64,000 nt of DNA from Pseudomonas tensinigenes. Lineage in GTDB: Bacteria; Pseudomonadota; Gammaproteobacteria; Pseudomonadales; Pseudomonadaceae. The position numbers and the translations under genes were made by a program. The DNA lies in NCBI RefSeq assembly GCF_014268445.2, contig NZ_CP077089.1, positions 2,907,501 to 2,971,500 on the forward strand, in the 5' to 3' direction. The number at the start of each line of letters is the position of its first letter. The first letter of the stretch is position 1. The notes under the pieces were generated by a model that saw only the letters and a program-made list of their open reading frames with translations, had not been told where the DNA came from and ran no database searches. This document shows positions 25,078 to 32,845 of this stretch, piece by piece.

Positions 25078-25940
25078 TTCATGCTCCGCAAATCGAGATC
25101 GAGCACCTTGGCGGTGTCGCGCACCACGTCATACGACGCGTCGGTGGTCGGCTGGAAGCCATTGAGCACGCCCTGATCGCCCCACGGCACGTCCTTGATC
25201 GAGGCCAGCGCGTCGGCGACCTTCTTCTTCAATTCCGGATCGAGCGCCTTGCGCCAGACCATCGGCGATTCGGGGATCGGCTTGGAACTCCAGACGATTT
25301 CGAAGTCATCCTGCTTCACCACCCCTTTGGCCACGGCGCTTGCGAAGATGCGGTCAGCCACGGCTGCCGCGTCAACTTTCTTGTTCTCCACCGCGAGGAT
25401 GCTGGCGTCGTGGGAGCCGGAGAAAATCACCCGTTTGAACAAGCTGTCCGGGGCGAAACCGGCTTGTTCCAGACCTGCTTTCGGGAACAGATGACCGGAC
25501 GCGGAACTCGGATCGACGAACGCGAACGTATGGCCCTTGAGGTCGGCCAGCGTATGAATGCCGCTATCCTTGCGCGCCAGAATCACGCTTTTGTACGCGC
25601 TCTGGCCGGTCTTCTTGGTCACCGCCACCGAGAACGCCTCGACGTCCGCTACCGAGGTCGCCAGCACGTAAGAGAACGGCCCGAGGTAGGCGACGTCGAG
25701 TTTGCCCGAGCGCAGCGCTTCGATGATGCCGTTGTAGTCGGTGGCCACGAACGGCACCACCGGCATGCCGATTTTGGCTTGCAGATCGTCGAGCACTTGT
25801 TTGCTCGATTCGATCATTGCCTGGGAGTCTTCGGAAGGGATCAGGCCAATGGTCAGTTTGTCCTTGGCCCAGACCTGGCTGGCGCCGAAGGCAAGTGCGG
25901 TGAAGCTGACGACACGCAGAAACTGTTTGATTGTTTTCAT
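25074..25940 (-). CDS. phnD: Phosphonate-binding periplasmic protein PhnD
   Basis: 288 residues. Signal peptide ends near SQVWAKDKL (about residue 25). The mature start LTIGLIPSEDSQAMI and the pocket segment FVATDYNGIIEALRSGKLDVAYLGPFSYV match the PhnD family, whose pocket binds the phosphonate group through helix-dipole contacts. FVDPSSASGHLFPKAGL, the conserved Ser-Ala-Ser-Gly phosphonate loop, is present near residue 140. First gene of the minus-strand phn operon; divergent from a LysR gene 109 bp away. Confidence 0.93.
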   Translation of the reverse strand: MKTIKQFLRVVSFTALAFGASQVWAKDKLTIGLIPSEDSQAMIESSKQVLDDLQAKIGMPVVPFVATDYNGIIEALRSGKLDVAYLGPFSYVLATSVADVEAFSVAVTKKTGQSAYKSVILARKDSGIHTLADLKGHTFAFVDPSSASGHLFPKAGLEQAGFAPDSLFKRVIFSGSHDASILAVENKKVDAAAVADRIFASAVAKGVVKQDDFEIVWSSKPIPESPMVWRKALDPELKKKVADALASIKDVPWGDQGVLNGFQPTTDASYDVVRDTAKVLDLDLRSMK

Positions 25941-25980
25941 GGCATTCCACGGTGTGGTTGGGAGTTGCCACAGGCTAGGT

Positions 25981-25998
25981 CTGTCACGTGACAGTCAT
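25981..25998 (+). promoter_or_regulatory. Pho-box-like palindromic site between phnD and lysR
   Basis: CTGTCAC-GTGA-CAGTCAT: two 7-base half-sites 11 bases apart, 13 of 14 matches to the PhoB consensus (CTGTCAY). The inner 14 bases also form a perfect palindrome, so a different dimeric regulator is an alternative. It lies 52 bp before the divergent LysR gene. Confidence 0.5.
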
Positions 25999-26049
25999 TC
26001 AATCAATTCAATATGCGAAACCGCAGCTAACTATTGATGGAGTCTATGG

Positions 26050-26907
26050 ATGTCGAGCGCCAAATTGCGTGCCTTTCTCGCCGTCGCCCGTCACGGCAGT
26101 TTCAGTGCCGGTGCGCGGGCGTCAGGCTTGAGCCAACCGACGCTGACCATGCAAGTTCAAGCCTTGGAACGTCAGCACAATGTTGAGCTGTTCCATCGCC
26201 GTGGGCGGCGGATTGAATTGTCGGATGTCGGTCGGCAATTGCTGCCTATCGCTCAGCGTATCGCCCTGCTGGAACTGGAAGCGCACAACCTGATGCGCGA
26301 TTCCGGACGGCTCGACAGCGGCCAACTGAAGGTCGGTGCGGTTGGGCCGTTTCATGTGATCGAGATGGTCGACAGTTACCTGCAACAGCACCCGAATATC
26401 GACGTGTCGATCCGCGTGGGCAACTCGGCGCAAGTGCTGTCGGATCTGGAAAACTATGTGACCGACATCGCCGTGCTGGCCGGGCGTCAGGATGATCCTG
26501 CGTTGTGTGCGGTGCGTTATGCGCGGCACGCGATCATCCTGTTTGCCCATCATGAGCATCCGCTGGCCAATCGCGGCAGCGTGCGGTTGGATGAATTGGA
26601 AGGGCAGCGGCTTCTACAACGTGAGCCCGGTTCCACCACGCGGCTGGTGCTGGAACAGGCGCTGAATGCGGCGCAGGTGAAACCGCGCATCGCCATGGAA
26701 ATCGACAGCCGCGAGGCGTTGCGTGAAGCGGTGGTGCGTGGGTTGGGACTGGGTGTGGTGTCGGAAGCGGAGTTCATTGCCGATCCAAAAATCCGCACGA
26801 TCAGAATCGATGGTGAAGAACTCTTTACCGAGACTTATCTGTACTGCCTGGCCGAGCGGCGTTCCAGTCGGCTTATCTCATCGTTTTTCGATGCGGCGCT
26901 GAGTTGA
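26050..26907 (+). CDS. Second LysR-family regulator, divergent from phnD
   Basis: 285 residues: winged helix (FLAVARHGSFSAGARASGLSQPTL) and effector domain starting at GQLKVGAVGPFH. The ATG at 26050 follows GGAG. It is the classical divergent activator position for the phn operon, while a sister LysR gene lies inside the operon. The sensed ligand is unknown but the pairing suggests two phosphonates or a phosphonate and its breakdown product. Confidence 0.87.
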   Translation: MSSAKLRAFLAVARHGSFSAGARASGLSQPTLTMQVQALERQHNVELFHRRGRRIELSDVGRQLLPIAQRIALLELEAHNLMRDSGRLDSGQLKVGAVGPFHVIEMVDSYLQQHPNIDVSIRVGNSAQVLSDLENYVTDIAVLAGRQDDPALCAVRYARHAIILFAHHEHPLANRGSVRLDELEGQRLLQREPGSTTRLVLEQALNAAQVKPRIAMEIDSREALREAVVRGLGLGVVSEAEFIADPKIRTIRIDGEELFTETYLYCLAERRSSRLISSFFDAALS

Positions 26908-26936
26908 TTTGCAATTTCGCGCGCAGCTTGGCTAAT

Positions 26937-26960
26937 ATACGTTCCATATACACATCGTAT
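26937..26960. promoter_or_regulatory. Possible autoregulatory site of ParD-like gene
   Basis: ATACG and CGTAT form an inverted pair 14 bases apart in an AT-rich run with repeated ATATAC words, ending 12 bp before the ParD-like start. Antitoxin-type proteins often bind such sites over their own promoter. The evidence is weak. Confidence 0.3.
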
Positions 26961-26971
26961 CGGATTCATAT

Positions 26972-27199
26972 ATGGGCATCGTAAAGATTTCAGAGGACAT
27001 GCACGAGAACCTGCGGATCTCCAGCAACGCCCTCAGCCGCTCGATCAACGCGCAGGCCGAGCACTGGATGCGCATCGGCATGCTCGCCGAACTGCACCCC
27101 AACCTCGACCACAGCGCCATTTGCCGCTTGCTGATCCGCGCCGAACAGAACGGCGGGCTGGATCTGCAACAACTGACTCAGGAAGCCGTCAGCGCATGA
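26972..27199 (+). CDS. ParD-like antitoxin-fold protein
   Basis: 75 residues. The sequence VKISEDMHENLRISSNALSR at the start followed by SINAQAEHWMRIGMLAEL is typical of the ParD-like family, a ribbon-helix-helix-type DNA-binding protein. No toxin gene follows; instead its stop overlaps the methionine aminopeptidase start (ATGA, 27196-27199). This pairing recurs in pseudomonads to my knowledge. It may autoregulate a second map gene. Confidence 0.75.
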   Translation: MGIVKISEDMHENLRISSNALSRSINAQAEHWMRIGMLAELHPNLDHSAICRLLIRAEQNGGLDLQQLTQEAVSA

Positions 27200-27987
27200 G
27201 AAACCAGATCAAGATCAACACCCCTGCCGACATCGCGCAATCTCGCGCTGCCGGCAAACTCGCCGCTGAAGTGCTGGCCATGCTGGTGCCCCACGTCAAG
27301 GCGGGCGTCACCACTGATCAACTCGATCAACTGTGCAACGACTACATCGTCAACGTACAGAAAGCCGTGCCGGCCAACGTCGGCTATCACGGTTTTCCGA
27401 AAACCGTCTGCGCGTCGGTCAACGATGTGGTGTGCCACGGCATCCCGTCGGGTACACCGTTGAAGGATGGCGATATCGTCAATCTCGATATCGCGGTGAT
27501 CAAGGATGGCTGGTTTGGTGATACCAGCCGCATGTACGTGGTTGGTGAGGCAACACCTGAAGCGCAGCATCTGATCAAGACTACCTATGACGCCATGTGC
27601 GCGGGGATTCGCGTGGTCAAGCCAGGCGCCACCTTGGGCGATATCGGCCACGCGATCCAGACGTTGGCGGAGAAGGAAGGCTTCAGCGTCGTACGCGAGT
27701 ATTGCGGGCACGGGATCGGCAAGGTCTATCACGATGAGCCGCAGATTCTGCATTACGGCTTTCCCGATCAGGGCATGAAGCTCAAGGCCGGGATGATTTT
27801 TACCGTGGAGCCGATGCTCAATGCCGGTAAACGTCATGTGAAAAACATGCCGGATGGCTGGACGGTGCTGACCAAGGATGGCTCGTTGTCAGCGCAGTGG
27901 GAGCATATGGTGGCGGTGACGGAGACGGGCTTCGAAATCCTCACCGCCTGGCCCGACGACATCGAAGGCTATTCCCCGATCACCTAA
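27196..27987 (+). CDS. map: Type I methionine aminopeptidase
   Basis: 263 residues of the pita-bread fold. Metal ligands appear in order: Asp in VNLDIAVIKDGWFGDTSR (two aspartates), His in YCGHGIGKVYHDEPQI, and Glu in FTVEPMLN and AQWEHMVAV. It removes N-terminal methionine in the cytoplasm. The true start is ATG 27196, overlapping the ParD-like stop; the frame is open further upstream but is unsupported. Probably a second copy beside the housekeeping map, which is not in this window. Confidence 0.93.
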   Translation: MRNQIKINTPADIAQSRAAGKLAAEVLAMLVPHVKAGVTTDQLDQLCNDYIVNVQKAVPANVGYHGFPKTVCASVNDVVCHGIPSGTPLKDGDIVNLDIAVIKDGWFGDTSRMYVVGEATPEAQHLIKTTYDAMCAGIRVVKPGATLGDIGHAIQTLAEKEGFSVVREYCGHGIGKVYHDEPQILHYGFPDQGMKLKAGMIFTVEPMLNAGKRHVKNMPDGWTVLTKDGSLSAQWEHMVAVTETGFEILTAWPDDIEGYSPIT

Positions 27988-28001
27988 ACACCATAAACCC
28001 T

Positions 28002-28093
28002 CTGTGGGAGCGAGCTTGCTCGCGAAGAGGCCGTGTCAGTCACCAACAATTTTGAATGACACAGCGCATTCGCGAGCAGGCTCGCTCCCACAG
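28002..28093. repeat. TGTGGGAGCGAGC-type double palindromic repeat
   Basis: CTGTGGGAGCGAGCTTGCTC ... GAGCAGGCTCGCTCCCACAG with about 50 bases between arms. Each arm is itself a hairpin, the usual inverted REP-doublet of fluorescent pseudomonads. Confidence 0.92.
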
Positions 28094-28107
28094 TTGGAAT
28101 GCACTCC

Positions 28108-28199
28108 TGTAGGAGCTGTCGAGTGAAACGAGGCTGCGATCTGTTGATCTTGTTTTTAACAGCAAGATCAACAGATCGCAGCCTGCGGCAGCTCCTACA
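28108..28199. repeat. TGTAGGAGCTG-type palindromic repeat
   Basis: Arms TGTAGGAGCTG/CAGCTCCTACA with inner arms CTGTTGATCTTG/CAAGATCAACAG. Nearly identical to the element at 31575-31666, and like it preceded by a TGGGAGCGAGC-type unit. Confidence 0.88.
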
Positions 28200-28201
28200 A
28201 G

Positions 28202-29095
28202 TTATGTGGTGCGTGCAGGGACGCTTTGCAGCCAATCAAGCACCTCATCCCACAACGGCTGTGCGCTTTCACGGAAGTAACCCATGTGCCCGTACGGTTT
28301 GCTGCCCAGTTGCGGCTGCAGATCCAGCAATGTCAGCGGCGCATTCACCATGGCTTTGACAAACGCATCGCGCGAACGCGGCGGCGCCCACGGATCATCG
28401 ACCGACGTGGCGAAAACGCATGGCGTTGTGACCTCGGCGTAGAGCGCATGCAGATGGCTCATCTGGTGGTCGTCGAAGTAGTAGTGGGGGAATTTGCACC
28501 AGCGTTTCCAGTCGTTGTAAACGCCCAGCGGCAAATCATCGCCCATGCCTAGCATGCTCCAGGCCATGTAGCCTTTGCGGGCGACAATCACCGGCAGCAC
28601 AAACGTCCACATCAGACGGATTTTCCAGGCCTCGGTTCGGGACATCCAGCCGCTCCACCCCGCGCCACTGCCCAGGGTGTAGCAAGCTGTCAGGGCGGGG
28701 TGATTGGGCAACAGACCAATCGCGTGACCACCAAACGAATGGCCGACCCAATACAACGGCAACGCTTCCTGGCTTAGCAGATCCACTGCCGCCGCCAGAT
28801 CCTGATAAGCCCAATCCAGATAAGACATCTCAAAGCCTTTGAGGGAAGCCGGCTTCGATTCACCGATGCCCCGGTAATCGAGGGTCAGGACATTGAAGCC
28901 CTGACGCGCTGCATGCTCGGCAAAGCGCCGATAAAAACGCTGTTGCACCCCGGTGGCGCCGGCCATGATCAGGTTGCCTTTGACCGCGCCCGGCGCGCTG
29001 TAGCGCTTGGCTGACAACGGATAACCATCGCGGGCAATGAGGGCGATGTCCTGTCTCTGGATCGATTCGGTGAAGGCTGCGGCCATGGTGTTCAT
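28202..29095 (-). CDS. Alpha/beta-hydrolase fold protein
   Basis: 297 residues. Nucleophile elbow GHSFGGHAIG (Ser about residue 119), an oxyanion region after LIMAGATGVQQRFYRRFAEHAA, and a late histidine in YGHMGYF near residue 272 give a plausible Ser-Asp-His triad, with the Asp in SVDDPWAPP. The substrate is unknown. ATG 29095 is used; an ATG three codons later is possible. It lies 31 bp after a crotonase gene on the same strand, so a thioesterase or ester-cleaving role in acyl-CoA metabolism is plausible. Confidence 0.82.
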   Translation of the reverse strand: MNTMAAAFTESIQRQDIALIARDGYPLSAKRYSAPGAVKGNLIMAGATGVQQRFYRRFAEHAARQGFNVLTLDYRGIGESKPASLKGFEMSYLDWAYQDLAAAVDLLSQEALPLYWVGHSFGGHAIGLLPNHPALTACYTLGSGAGWSGWMSRTEAWKIRLMWTFVLPVIVARKGYMAWSMLGMGDDLPLGVYNDWKRWCKFPHYYFDDHQMSHLHALYAEVTTPCVFATSVDDPWAPPRSRDAFVKAMVNAPLTLLDLQPQLGSKPYGHMGYFRESAQPLWDEVLDWLQSVPARTT

Positions 29096-29126
29096 GAAAT
29101 TGTTCCGAGTGAGTTGAGCAAAGCCT

Positions 29127-29924
29127 TCAGCGACCTTTGAACTGCGGTTCGCGCTTTTGCATCATCGCCATGACGCCTTCGCGGACATCCTCGGTTTTGA
29201 TCAGGGCCAGCAGTTGTTCATCAAGCTTCGACAGTGCCGCATCGTCACCCTGATCCTGCGCCAGAAACGCCGATTGCAGCGTCGCCTGAATCGCCAGAGG
29301 CGCAGCCTTGGCAATGCGTTCGGCGTACTCGATGGCGCGTGCCAGAGTCTGGCCGGGTGCGACCACTTCGGTCAGCAGGCGCATGTGCAGGGCGGCAGTG
29401 GCATCGAACTCTTCCCCCGTGAGCATGTAGCGCATGGCGGCGGTCCAGCCCGCTGCGCGGGTGAAGCGCACGGTGGAACCGCCGGCGGGTGAGATCCCGC
29501 GCAACACTTCCAGATGAGCGAAACGGGCATTGGTGGCGGCAATGCTGATGTCGGCGTTGAGCATCAATTCGATGCCCGCCGTCCAGCAAATGCCTTCAAT
29601 GGCAACCACCACCGGTTTACGCCTGCGCGGTTTGGAAACGCCCCATGGGTCGATGCCTTCTTCAGGATACTTGAAGGCGCCTGACACCAGTTTTGGCGTC
29701 AGTTCCATCAAGTCCAGACCCGCAGTGAAGTGCTCGCCATGGGCGAACAGCACGGCGCAGCGCAGTTCGTCATTGCGCTCATACTCGCCGATGGCCAATG
29801 CCAGGTCCGTCAGCATTGCACTGTCGAATGCGTTGCGTTTGCCGGCGCGATCCAGACCGATCAAAAACAACTGACCGCGTTGTTCGCGGGTGACTCGGCC
29901 GGGGCCACTGTTGGCTTCGTTCAT
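29127..29924 (-). CDS. Enoyl-CoA hydratase/isomerase (crotonase) family protein
   Basis: 265 residues. The CoA-binding RAGKRNAFDSAML near residue 25, the oxyanion-hole segment FAHGEHFTAGLDLMEL (about 58-73) and AIEGICWTAGIELMLNADIS near 110, followed by FAHLEVLRGISPAGG, mark the family. One catalytic acid (the Glu of HLEVLRG) is present. Substrate chain length cannot be inferred. Divergent from a TetR gene with an inverted-repeat operator candidate between, and co-directional with the hydrolase downstream. Confidence 0.87.
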   Translation of the reverse strand: MNEANSGPGRVTREQRGQLFLIGLDRAGKRNAFDSAMLTDLALAIGEYERNDELRCAVLFAHGEHFTAGLDLMELTPKLVSGAFKYPEEGIDPWGVSKPRRRKPVVVAIEGICWTAGIELMLNADISIAATNARFAHLEVLRGISPAGGSTVRFTRAAGWTAAMRYMLTGEEFDATAALHMRLLTEVVAPGQTLARAIEYAERIAKAAPLAIQATLQSAFLAQDQGDDAALSKLDEQLLALIKTEDVREGVMAMMQKREPQFKGR

Positions 29925-29968
29925 CTCTGCTCTCCCTGATTTTTTGTCGGCGGCCAGTTACTGACCAT

Positions 29969-29998
29969 CCGTTCGGTAAATAGAAACTAAACGAACAG
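29969..29998. promoter_or_regulatory. Candidate TetR operator
   Basis: CCGTTCGGT and AAACGAACAG are imperfect inverted halves (GTTCG/CGAAC core) separated by 11 bases in the crotonase-TetR divergent region. Confidence 0.45.
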
Positions 29999-30073
29999 TT
30001 GGTAACCGTCAAATTGAGAAGGGCAGGCTTATGTCATAGAATCACCGCCAGTTATCCGGATCAGGAAATACTC

Positions 30074-30649
30074 GTGCGACCGTTGAAAATCCCCCGTGAA
30101 GAGCTGCTTCTGCGGTGCGCCAATACCTTCAAGCGCCTTGGCTATCATGGCACCACCATGGACGTGCTTGCGTCCGCTTGCGGCTTTACCAAGGCTTCGT
30201 TCTATCACCACTATCCGAACAAGGAGGCCTTGCTGCGTGACGTGCTCGACTGGACGCATCAGGTCATCAACCAGACCTTGTTTGCCGTGGCCTTCGACGA
30301 AAAACTCACGCCACAAGAACGCCTGAGCAAAATGGGCCGCAAGGCTGCGCGGCTGTTTCAGGATGACTCGATTGGTTGCCTGATGGGCGTGGTGGCGGTC
30401 GATGCGGCGTACGGTAAAAGTGAATTGCTGGAGCCGATTCGCGGTTTTTTCGATGCATGGGCCAAGGCGTTTGCGCATTTGCTGGAAGGCGAGGTCGATG
30501 AGGGACAAGCCTTGCTGACCGCTCGACAATGGGTGGCGGATTACGAGGGGGCGATTCTGCTGGCGCGGGTCTATGGTGACGCGGCTTACATCGATGCGGT
30601 GACGCGTCGGGCGCTGGAACATTTGAGTGCCTGTCAGGCACCGACATAA
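30074..30649 (+). CDS. TetR-family transcriptional regulator
   Basis: 191 residues from a GTG at 30074, chosen because AGGAAA lies seven bases upstream and the conserved domain starts at once. Helix-turn-helix: GYHGTTMDVLASACGFTKASFYHHYPNKEALL (about residues 22-52, quoted in parts), then a ligand-binding helical domain containing FQDDSIGCLMG. Divergent from the crotonase-hydrolase pair, which it probably represses together with its own gene. Confidence 0.88.
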   Translation: MRPLKIPREELLLRCANTFKRLGYHGTTMDVLASACGFTKASFYHHYPNKEALLRDVLDWTHQVINQTLFAVAFDEKLTPQERLSKMGRKAARLFQDDSIGCLMGVVAVDAAYGKSELLEPIRGFFDAWAKAFAHLLEGEVDEGQALLTARQWVADYEGAILLARVYGDAAYIDAVTRRALEHLSACQAPT

Positions 30650-30731
30650 GGCTTACCCGCTGGGTGTTGTGTCCTCGACAGTTGTCAGTCACGACACACA
30701 CTGATTTCTTATCCAATCAGGGAGCAACACG

Positions 30732-31457
30732 ATGAGTGTAATCACCCCGGCCGTGATGGCCGATCTCGCGCCCGACGGCGTGCTGCATGCCGCCATCAAC
30801 TTCGGTAACCCGGTGCTGGCGCAGCGCAGAGCAGATGGTGCGCCGCAAGGTGTTTCGGTGGCTTTGGCGATCGCGCTGGCTGCCGAGCTGGGTGTCGAAT
30901 TGGAGCTGCGCACGTTTGATGCGGCGGGCAAGGTTTTCGCGGCGCTGGAGGAGGGCGTGTGGAACCTGGCATTCCTCGCCATCGAGCCGGTGCGTGAGGC
31001 GCAGATTGCGTTCAGCGAGCCGTACGTGATCATTGAAGGGACTTATCTGGTCGAGGCGCAGGCCCCGTATCGCAACGTCGAGGATCTCGATCAGCCAGGA
31101 TTGCGACTGGCCGTTGGCAAAGGCGCAGCCTACGACCTGTTCCTCAGTCGCACGCTGCAGCACGCACAATTGGAGCGTGCCGAAACCTCGGCGGGTGCCG
31201 TTGACCTGTTTATCGAGCAACACCTGGATGCCGCCGCCGGTGTCCGTCAGCCATTGCAGAAAGTCGCGGATGCCGACGCGCGTTACCGCGTGCTGGACGG
31301 CGCGTTCACGGCGATTCGCCAGGCCATGGCGGTGCCCCGTGGGCGGGAGGCAGGCGCAGCGTATGTGCGGGCGTTCGTCGAGCGCAAGAAGGCTGAAGGG
31401 TTTGTCGCTGCAGCGCTGGCCGAGAGTGGGCAGGGCGATGTGACGGTCGCGCCTTGA
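30732..31457 (+). CDS. Solute-binding-protein fold without signal peptide
   Basis: 241 residues resembling SBP_bac_3 amino-acid-binding proteins: INFGNPVLAQ, GVSVALAIALAAELGVELEL, NLAFLAIEPVREAQIAFSEPYVIIEGTYLV (read in parts) and a second lobe starting QPGLRLAVGKGAAYD. The N-terminus MSVITPAVMADLAPDG is not hydrophobic and no membrane or transporter gene adjoins, so the protein is probably cytoplasmic and may serve as an enzyme or ligand sensor. ATG 30732 follows GGGAG. 82 bp after the TetR gene. Confidence 0.75.
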   Translation: MSVITPAVMADLAPDGVLHAAINFGNPVLAQRRADGAPQGVSVALAIALAAELGVELELRTFDAAGKVFAALEEGVWNLAFLAIEPVREAQIAFSEPYVIIEGTYLVEAQAPYRNVEDLDQPGLRLAVGKGAAYDLFLSRTLQHAQLERAETSAGAVDLFIEQHLDAAAGVRQPLQKVADADARYRVLDGAFTAIRQAMAVPRGREAGAAYVRAFVERKKAEGFVAAALAESGQGDVTVAP

Positions 31458-31504
31458 GACCAAAAAAAGAGCCACCGCAGCCCTGAGGGGCAAACACGGT
31501 TCAA

Positions 31505-31559
31505 TTGTAGGAGTGAGCCTGCTCGCGATAGCCTCTATGCGAGCAAGCCCGCTCCCACA
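31505..31559. repeat. Degenerate GGGAGCGAGC-type repeat
   Basis: TGTAGGAGTGAGCCTGCTCGC with partner GCGAGCAAGCCCGCTCCCACA; a shortened relative of the doublets elsewhere. Confidence 0.8.
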
Positions 31560-31574
31560 TTTGCAATGCATTCC

Positions 31575-31666
31575 TGTAGGAGCTGTCGAGTGAAACGAGG
31601 CTGCGATCTGTTGATCTTGTTTTTAATGGCAAGATCAAAAGATCGCAGCCTGCGGCAGCTCCTACA
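31575..31666. repeat. TGTAGGAGCTG-type palindromic repeat
   Basis: Near-identical to 28108-28199 over its whole length, with only a few substitutions in the loop and inner arm. It ends eight bases before the ABC ATPase stop codon. Confidence 0.88.
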
Positions 31667-31673
31667 GGGGATT

Positions 31674-32828
31674 TCAGTGGGAGCCGGCGGCTTTGTTGAG
31701 GTCGCTTTCGGTCCATTCGGTGTAGACGCAGGCGTCAGCGGTGGCCCAGCGCACTTGCACCGGATCGCCAGCCTTGAGCGGCATGCCGGCGGCTGACAGT
31801 GCTTTAACCGTCATTGAGGTGCCGCCCGAGGTGACTACGCTGCACGTCTGGCTCTCACCCAGAAACAGTACTTCCACAACCTTCGCTGAAACCTCATTCC
31901 ACCCCGAAGGCAACGGCTCGCTGCTCGCCTGCGCGACGCTCAACGCAAGTGCCTTTTCCGGCCGCACCATCAGCAACACATCCTGATCGGTGTGCAAACC
32001 AGCGGTCAGGCGAATCGACAATGACTGACCTTCAAACGAAGCCGCCGCATTACCTTGCGCCTTGAGCTTGAGGAAATTCGAATTCCCCAGAAACGACGCC
32101 ACAAACGCATTCGGCGGATTCTGATACAGGTCATAACCGCTGCCCAGACCGACAATCTTGCCGTGACTGAAAATCGCGATGCGTTGCGACAAACGCATGG
32201 CTTCTTCCTGGTCGTGGGTCACGTAAACGATGGTGATGCCCAGACGGCGATGCAGTTGGCGCAATTCATCCTGCAGATCTTCCCGCAGCTTTTTATCCAA
32301 AGCACCGAGCGGTTCGTCCATCAACAGAATGCGCGGTTCGTAAACCAAGGCACGGGCAATGGCGACACGTTGTTGCTGACCACCCGATAGTTGCGAAGGG
32401 CGACGATGAGCGAACTGCTCAAGCTGAACCAGTTTCAACATCGCATCGACGCGCTTGTCACGTTCAGCCGCCGCCAGTTTGCGAATCGCCAAAGGAAACG
32501 CAATGTTGTCGCGCACCGACAGATGCGGGAACAACGAATAACGCTGGAACACCATGCCAATGTCACGCTTGTGCGGTGGCACATTCACCAGCGATTGATC
32601 ATTGACGAGAATCTCGCCACTGCTCGGTGTTTCAAACCCGGCGAGCATCGACAGCGTGGTGCTTTTGCCTGAGCCGCTGGAGCCGAGGAAGGTCAGGAAC
32701 TCGCCGTCCTTGATGTCCAGCGAGATATTGTCGACGGCGGCAAAATCGCCGTAGTGCTTGTTCAGATTGCGCAGGCTGACCAGGGGTTTGTCATTCTGCT
32801 GGGAAGCGTCTTTGATCACGGCACTCAT
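31674..32828 (-). CDS. Polyamine/Fe-type ABC importer ATPase
   Basis: 384 residues. ATPase domain: Walker A GSSGSGKST (about residue 51), signature LSGGQQQRVAIARAL, Walker B ILLMDEPLGALD, H-loop VTHDQEEAM. A C-terminal TOBE-like regulatory region follows from about residue 285. This is the PotA/FbpC/CysA group, and the two permeases and binding protein upstream fit a spermidine/putrescine-type importer. ATG 32828 behind AGGAG begins MSAVIKDA; the longer open frame upstream is ignored. Last gene of the four-gene transporter operon. Confidence 0.9.
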   Translation of the reverse strand: MSAVIKDASQQNDKPLVSLRNLNKHYGDFAAVDNISLDIKDGEFLTFLGSSGSGKSTTLSMLAGFETPSSGEILVNDQSLVNVPPHKRDIGMVFQRYSLFPHLSVRDNIAFPLAIRKLAAAERDKRVDAMLKLVQLEQFAHRRPSQLSGGQQQRVAIARALVYEPRILLMDEPLGALDKKLREDLQDELRQLHRRLGITIVYVTHDQEEAMRLSQRIAIFSHGKIVGLGSGYDLYQNPPNAFVASFLGNSNFLKLKAQGNAAASFEGQSLSIRLTAGLHTDQDVLLMVRPEKALALSVAQASSEPLPSGWNEVSAKVVEVLFLGESQTCSVVTSGGTSMTVKALSAAGMPLKAGDPVQVRWATADACVYTEWTESDLNKAAGSH

Positions 32829-32845
32829 GTCGTACTCCTGGGCGC

